A stretch of 17,792 nucleotides of DNA from Sulfurospirillum sp. UBA6810 (GTDB lineage Bacteria; Campylobacterota; Campylobacteria; Campylobacterales; Sulfurospirillaceae). Both the position numbers and the translations under genes were made by a program. This document shows positions 13,537-17,792 of this stretch, in pieces. Positions within the stretch are counted from its first letter, which is position 1. Each line of letters starts with the position of its first letter. The stretch spans positions 1-17,792 of the forward strand of contig DKEY01000035.1 in NCBI GenBank assembly GCA_002469305.1, given 5' to 3'. A model generated the notes under the pieces. The model ran no database searches and had not been told where the DNA came from. It saw only the letters and a program-made list of their open reading frames with translations.

Positions 13537-15576
13537 ATGCTGAGTTTAGAACAGATTTTACTCATCATCATTTCTTTTATAGCTTTTATCCTTGCCATAA
13601 GGCTCTATCTAAGTTCAAGACAACTCTCTACATTAAAAACTACTTCAAGTGAACATACACTCATCAAAGAGGCGCTAAATTCTATGGCTTTGCCTATGTA
13701 CTACAAAGATAAAAGTGGCAAACTCATAGGAACCAACAAATCCTTTGAAAGAGAATTTGGAGCTTTTAAAAAAGAGACTTTAGAGAGGCTCAATGGAGTA
13801 CGAATCCCTAGTGCAGATGAGATAGAGTTGATCTATGACAACAATATACAAAAAAGTGCTCTTGTCTATACCTCTCATTTTTTAGATGACTCAAAAAACA
13901 TCTTGGGAAGTGTTGGCGTTATCGTTAATATAGACATTCAAAAAGATGAAAAAAAATCCCTAATCGAACAAAAAAACAGACTACACAATGCACTTGAGTG
14001 TTCACTTGAGGGATATTGGGAGTGGAATATAGAAGAAGACAAAGCTCTTTATTCTAAGCGTTGGAAAGAGATTATGGGTTATACATATGAAGATGACGAA
14101 CCTAAAAATCTCTCTGCTTGGCTCAATCTTGTAGATTCACTAGATTTAGCTAAAACCAATGAAAAGCTAAGAGCTCATCTTGATGGTAAAAGCGATTTTT
14201 TAGATTTAGAGCACAGAGTAAAAACTTCTGAAGAAATCCTATGGGTCAATATAAGAGCGAAAGCTATCCTTAACTTAAATAATCAACCTATAAAACTCAT
14301 AGGAACTATAAGAGATATAAGTGATATCAAAAAAATCGAGTATGATTTAAAAGCCCAAAAAGAGTTGTTTGTCAACTTTATGGATAATCTTCCTTTGATA
14401 TCATTTATCAAAGATAAACACGGCAAATACATCTATGCCAATACTTTTTATCAAAAGTTTTTAGGATTTGTGCCTTGGAAAAATAAAACAACAGAGCAAC
14501 TCTACCCACCTTTAATTTCACAAAGCATTAAAAATAGCGATAGAGAAGCGATGTATGAAGCAATCAGCACGCATGAAGAGATTATCCCCGATGCACAAGG
14601 AAGTTCAAAACTCATCAAGACCTTTAAATTTCCAATAGAAACAAAAAATGAACTTTTACTTTGTGGTATAGGTTTGGATATAACAAGCGAAAAAAGGTAT
14701 AAAGATACGATGAACTTATATCTCAAAATCCTCGATAGCTCAAAAGATGGTATCATCATCACTGATAGTTCAAGACAAATTTTAGCTGTCAATAAATCCT
14801 TTGAAAAGTTAAGTGGATTTTTATCGAGTGATGTCAAAGGAAAAGATATAAGCTTTAGAAACTCAGACAAACATCCCGAGCATTTTTATAAAAAGATTTG
14901 GGAAGAAGTACTCAAAGAAGGCGAATGGAGTGGGGAAGCTTACAATAAAAACAAAGATGATTCTGTTGATTTGGAGATACTAAACATACACTCTATTAAA
15001 GATTCAAAAGGACAAGTCAAATACTACTATATGCTTATCCAAACAACACAAAGAGAAAAAATCATAGAAAACAATATCCAACTACCAACCGATACTATAA
15101 CCAATCTACCAAATAAAAGTGCCTTTAAACATTTACTTGATATTGCCATAGCAAAAGCGCATAGAAATCAAGAGAAACTAAGTATCATCTATATCAATGT
15201 TGATGATTTTAATGTCATTGGAAAAAACAAAGGTAAAGAAATCGCAGAGTATGCACTCAAAGAGATAGGCAAAAAACTTTTATATGCGATTAGACAAAAT
15301 GACGTTTTAGCAAAGCTGGATTCTGATGAGTTCGCTATCATCCTAGAAGATACAAAAACCTCAAAAGATATCTCTATCATCTGTGAAAGAATTATGGAGG
15401 AGATGACAAAACCTATTTTGATGCATAATACTTATGAAACCATCAGTTTAAGCATAGGAGCAAGTATCTATCCTGATCACTCAAGTGAGCCTAAAAAACT
15501 TATCGACTTTGCACATGGCTGTATGTATAAAGCAAAAAGAGAGGGTAAAAACGGCTATATCATCCATCAAAGTTAA
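13537..15576 (+). CDS. Membrane-anchored multi-PAS protein with degenerate GGDEF domain
   Basis: 679 residues. One N-terminal membrane helix (4-24), then about four PAS units near 42-135, 145-265, 275-385 and 393-505, and a GGDEF-type domain (about 515-679) starting TNLPNKSAF. The signature GGDEF reads D595-S-D-E-F599, the usual metal-binding Asp in LFIDLDxF is Asn in YINVDDF, and the NDTxGHxxGD stretch is replaced by GKNKGKEIAEY. Cyclase activity is therefore unlikely. The inhibitory-site motif RxxD is kept (R586-Q-N-D589, five residues before the signature), so c-di-GMP binding is possible. There is no EAL domain. It probably acts as a c-di-GMP-responsive or scaffold sensor (inference). Confidence 0.88.
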   Translation: MLSLEQILLIIISFIAFILAIRLYLSSRQLSTLKTTSSEHTLIKEALNSMALPMYYKDKSGKLIGTNKSFEREFGAFKKETLERLNGVRIPSADEIELIYDNNIQKSALVYTSHFLDDSKNILGSVGVIVNIDIQKDEKKSLIEQKNRLHNALECSLEGYWEWNIEEDKALYSKRWKEIMGYTYEDDEPKNLSAWLNLVDSLDLAKTNEKLRAHLDGKSDFLDLEHRVKTSEEILWVNIRAKAILNLNNQPIKLIGTIRDISDIKKIEYDLKAQKELFVNFMDNLPLISFIKDKHGKYIYANTFYQKFLGFVPWKNKTTEQLYPPLISQSIKNSDREAMYEAISTHEEIIPDAQGSSKLIKTFKFPIETKNELLLCGIGLDITSEKRYKDTMNLYLKILDSSKDGIIITDSSRQILAVNKSFEKLSGFLSSDVKGKDISFRNSDKHPEHFYKKIWEEVLKEGEWSGEAYNKNKDDSVDLEILNIHSIKDSKGQVKYYYMLIQTTQREKIIENNIQLPTDTITNLPNKSAFKHLLDIAIAKAHRNQEKLSIIYINVDDFNVIGKNKGKEIAEYALKEIGKKLLYAIRQNDVLAKLDSDEFAIILEDTKTSKDISIICERIMEEMTKPILMHNTYETISLSIGASIYPDHSSEPKKLIDFAHGCMYKAKREGKNGYIIHQS

Positions 15577-15639
15577 CAAATCATTCACACAACATAGGTA
15601 AAATTGTAAGCAAAAAAGCATTACATGTAAGGGAAAAAG
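15577..15639 (+). promoter_or_regulatory. Short intergenic region before the OmpR-type regulator
   Basis: Contains a TAAAAT (15599..15604) that could be a -10, the only intergenic copy of the palindrome TTACATGTAA (15621..15630), and AAGGGA as ribosome-binding site. Because the palindrome is also frequent inside genes, it need not be an operator. Confidence 0.35.
15621..15630. repeat. Over-represented 10-bp palindrome TTACATGTAA (one of 8 copies)
   Basis: Perfect copies start at 2721, 2923, 3388, 8556, 8673, 9229, 13148 and 15621. Seven lie within genes of both orientations and this one is intergenic. In six of the genic copies the codons read TTA CAT GTA (Leu-His-Val); in the copy at 2721 the frame is different (Thr-Cys-Lys), so the signal is at the DNA level. 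Confidence 0.8.
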
Positions 15640-16323
15640 ATGCAACCAAAAATTTTGATGATAGAAGATGATGAAGAATTAGCAGGAATGCTTATAAGCT
15701 TTTTATCAAAATACAATGTAGAAGTGGAAAACTTTGATGACCCTTATCTTGGTATAAGTGCTTTGAATATCAACAAATATGACTTACTTATCTTAGACCT
15801 CTCTTTACCTGGTATGGATGGACTGGAGATTTGTAAAGAGATACGTACAAAGAAAAATGATATCCCCATCATCATCTCAAGCGCAAGAAGTGACTTAGAA
15901 GATAAGATTATCGGTTTAGAACTTGGAGCTGATGACTACCTCCCAAAACCTTATGCACCAAAAGAGTTATATGCCAGAATCATGAGTGTTTTAAGACGTT
16001 ATAAAAAAAGTAGTTCAAGTGAAGAGAGTGAAGAGGAAGGAGATATAAAACTATCCAAAAATGGTGCTGATATCTTGTTTCATGAAGAAGTTTTATCCCT
16101 CACAAGAGCAGAATTTGAAGTACTTAGCTACATGCTCAAAAAACGAGACTGCATCGTATCAAGAAGTGAGCTTATCCACAATGCCCCCTCTTTAAATGAT
16201 GAAAGTGACAGCAGAAGCTTAGACGTACTTATCAGCCGTATCCGTTCAAAACTTGGGGAGAGTTCAAAAAATCAAAAACATATACGTTCAATCCGCGGTG
16301 TTGGTTATAGGTTACATGTATGA
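15640..16323 (+). CDS. OmpR/PhoB-family response regulator (ArsR-like)
   Basis: 227 residues. The receiver domain (3-118) has acidic residues E9-D10-D11, phospho-acceptor D53 in LLILDLSLPG, a SSAR switch and K in LPKPY. A Ser/Glu-rich linker (128-135) leads to a Trans_reg_C winged helix with LTRAEFEVLSYML and the terminal RSIRGVGYRLHV. It overlaps the kinase gene by ATGA. The pair matches the ArsRS group of Campylobacterota, which in Helicobacter responds to acid; the signal here is not known. Confidence 0.93.
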   Translation: MQPKILMIEDDEELAGMLISFLSKYNVEVENFDDPYLGISALNINKYDLLILDLSLPGMDGLEICKEIRTKKNDIPIIISSARSDLEDKIIGLELGADDYLPKPYAPKELYARIMSVLRRYKKSSSSEESEEEGDIKLSKNGADILFHEEVLSLTRAEFEVLSYMLKKRDCIVSRSELIHNAPSLNDESDSRSLDVLISRIRSKLGESSKNQKHIRSIRGVGYRLHV

Positions 16324-17582
16324 GATGGTTTCATTCGCTCATCACAAAAATCACTCTTATATTTGCCTTAGCTATCATAGGTATTGGAGCTATCCTTTTT
16401 ATATTTTTAACCCATGAAAGAGACAAAGAACTTGCCAATATGGAACAATTTGCAAGATATGCTCTACGCTCTTCATTTGATAAAACAACAAGGCAGTTAG
16501 ACTTTAAAAGTCTCGAAGATTTTGGACTTATTGTGCTCAAAGATGATACTCTCAAAAAAGAGATTCTAGAAAAAAATAACTCCATCGATAATCCACCACC
16601 AAATGCACCAAAAAATATGCATAACATGATGAGACTCAGAATCAGAGCCATAGCGCATGAAAGACAGATTTACATACTCATAAAAAATAGAGAAAATGTA
16701 GATATAGTCTTTGAAACAACTTTCAAAAAAGAGCTTTTTCCCACTCTCTTATACCCTCTTATATCCATCTCTTTGGTCATACTCTTATATATCGCCATCA
16801 TAAGAAGTATAGTACCTCTATATGATTTGCGCAATAAAGTAAAAATGTTTGCAAATGGGAACTATGACTTTGAGTGCAAAAATAAAAACAAAGATGAGAT
16901 AGGTGCACTTGCACAAGAGTTTAACAATGCCGTACAAAAGATAAAAAATCTAAGAGACTCAAGGCAACTCTTTTTGAGAAATATCATGCATGAGTTAAAA
17001 ACACCTATAACAAAAGGAAGGTTTGTTTCTGAAATGCTAGAAGATGAAAATCACCAAAAATCACTTCAAAGTATCTTTGATAGACAAGAGAGTTTGCTTG
17101 AAGAGTTTTCTCGTATAGAAAAACTAAGTGCAGATGAGTTGCATCTCAACATCGGTTCATACCAACTCGAAGATATCGTAGATTTTTCACTTGATATCCT
17201 AAATCATGACGATGAACAAGTGGTAAAAGAGATAACACCTATAAAAGTGGAGGTTGATTTTGAGCTTTTTGGTACAGTTATCAAAAACCTTTTAGACAAT
17301 GGAATCAAATACTCAAATAATGCTAAAGTCTATATCAAAAATAACCAACATGAAATAACCATACAAAGCAGTGGTGAAGCTTTAGAATTTCCTCTACAAA
17401 AGTATGCAGAACCATATTTTTTAGAGGGTAAAAAACAAAAAAGCTCTCGTGGACTTGGTTTTGGACTCTTCATCGTTTGGCATATCTTAAGATTACACAA
17501 TATGCCCTTTTCTTATAAAAGAGAAAATGAAAATAATATATTCTGTATTAAACTAAATAAGAATAATTCCTATTTAGTTTAA
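16320..17582 (+). CDS. ArsS-family sensor histidine kinase
   Basis: 420 residues. TM1 is at about 9-29, a periplasmic loop of about 105 residues follows (with NNSIDNPPPNAPKNMHNMM), and TM2 is at about 141-161, then HAMP. The H-box FLRNIMHELKTPITKGRF has H224, a form typical of ArsS-like kinases. The N-box is IKNLLDNGIKYS (N322/N326 region) and the G2 box is GLGFGL (378-383). The usual DxGxG segment is weakly conserved (QSSGEALEF), as in other members. It starts inside the regulator stop (ATGA). Its last codons are part of the A/T-rich terminator hairpin. Confidence 0.92.
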   Translation: MRWFHSLITKITLIFALAIIGIGAILFIFLTHERDKELANMEQFARYALRSSFDKTTRQLDFKSLEDFGLIVLKDDTLKKEILEKNNSIDNPPPNAPKNMHNMMRLRIRAIAHERQIYILIKNRENVDIVFETTFKKELFPTLLYPLISISLVILLYIAIIRSIVPLYDLRNKVKMFANGNYDFECKNKNKDEIGALAQEFNNAVQKIKNLRDSRQLFLRNIMHELKTPITKGRFVSEMLEDENHQKSLQSIFDRQESLLEEFSRIEKLSADELHLNIGSYQLEDIVDFSLDILNHDDEQVVKEITPIKVEVDFELFGTVIKNLLDNGIKYSNNAKVYIKNNQHEITIQSSGEALEFPLQKYAEPYFLEGKKQKSSRGLGFGLFIVWHILRLHNMPFSYKRENENNIFCIKLNKNNSYLV

Positions 17583-17583
17583 T
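17547..17583 (+). terminator. A/T-only hairpin terminator at the end of the ArsRS-like operon
   Basis: ATTAAACTAAATA (17547..17559) pairs perfectly with TATTTAGTTTAAT (17571..17583), 13 bp. After one mismatch GAA/TTC adds 3 bp around loop TAA. A T-rich tract (TTATTTATAAG) follows. The hairpin includes the last 11 codons and the stop of the kinase gene. Its near absence of G-C pairs is unusual for an intrinsic terminator, but its position fits. Confidence 0.55.
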
Positions 17584-17643
17584 TTATTTATAAGTTATTT
17601 TATGCAATAATTTCCTAAATAAAAATTATTATTAGGAGAAAAA

Positions 17644-17792
17644 ATGAAAAATATAATATCAAGTTTAGAGCAAATTCAGGTTGACTCATTGGCAGTCTTT
17701 ATCAAACTTCATAATTACCACTGGAATATTAAAGGAATGCAGTTTTATCCCATCCATGAGATGACAGAAAAAATTTATACTAAATTTTCAGG
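17644..17792 (+). CDS. dps: Dps/NapA-type ferritin-like DNA-protection protein, N-terminal part, cut by window edge
   Basis: 49 residues are visible, starting MKNIISSLEQIQVDSLAVF and continuing KLHNYHWNIKGMQFYPIHEMTEKIY. The HNYHWNIKG stretch with the following F and H is the ferroxidase/start region of Dps proteins and closely resembles Helicobacter NapA. Dps oxidises Fe(II) with H2O2, stores iron and protects DNA in stress. AGGAG lies 5 nt before the ATG. It has its own transcription unit, since the A/T-rich terminator lies upstream. Confidence 0.9.
   Translation, partial: MKNIISSLEQIQVDSLAVFIKLHNYHWNIKGMQFYPIHEMTEKIYTKFS

Noticed and set aside
2721..15630. TTACATGTAA copies as operators of one regulator
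   Set aside because: Seven of the eight lie within coding sequence of unrelated genes and on both strands, so a DNA-level abundance feature is the better description.
1..17792. CRISPR arrays, insertion sequences, tRNA or rRNA genes, phage genes
   Set aside because: I saw no regularly spaced repeat array, no transposase or integrase, and no tRNA- or rRNA-like segment. In particular tRNA-Sec was not found.

Overview
The window looks like a chromosomal segment of a Campylobacterota (epsilonproteobacterial) organism. The evidence is low GC, AT-rich codon use, a histidine-kinase H-box reading AHQWRQPL, an ArsR/ArsS-type two-component pair, extended TTGTATAAT -10 boxes, and a formate dehydrogenase locus with a TorD-like chaperone and a tiny Tat-signal protein. 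A Sulfurimonas-like relative is my best guess; the genus cannot be fixed from this sequence alone.

Left part, minus strand (3802 down to 1): an operon for periplasmic selenocysteine formate dehydrogenase. In transcription order it holds a 560-residue multi-cluster ferredoxin-like protein, two stacked small leader ORFs, a TorD-family chaperone (FdhM-like), a hairpin-rich spacer, a 66-residue Tat-targeted protein, and the 5' part of fdhA. fdhA has an in-frame UGA (285..287) followed by a good bacterial SECIS hairpin, and it runs off the left edge.

Middle, plus strand (3985..10752): a tightly coupled operon of a periplasmic type-1 binding protein, a membrane histidine kinase, a response regulator with a winged-helix-like C-terminus, selA and selB. 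SelA and SelB make and deliver selenocysteine, which the neighbouring fdhA needs. The sensor trio between the enzyme and its Sec machinery is a good candidate regulator of formate dehydrogenase, but that link is inference.

Right part: on the minus strand, a degenerate-EAL/HDOD protein and a 68-residue hypothetical. On the plus strand, a CPFC thioredoxin-fold (DsbC/G-like) protein overlapping a low-molecular-weight tyrosine phosphatase, a multi-PAS protein with a degenerate GGDEF domain that keeps its RxxD I-site, an OmpR-type regulator plus ArsS-family kinase, an A/T-only terminator, and the start of a Dps/NapA-type ferritin-like protein.

The most interesting structure is a repeated 84-93 nt leader cassette found three times, before the TorD chaperone gene, the response regulator gene and selB. 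Each copy is a 27-30 codon ORF (conserved core K-N-S-x-[HR]-S-x-S-F-S-x-R-N-F, ending near K-E-T). Its stop overlaps the start of the downstream gene, and in the two plus-strand copies its own start overlaps the stop of the upstream gene. Each copy can fold a 5-bp hairpin whose pairs covary and an 11-12 bp hairpin of unrelated sequence that abuts the Shine-Dalgarno. Separately, the 10-bp palindrome TTACATGTAA occurs eight times in 17.8 kb, far above chance.
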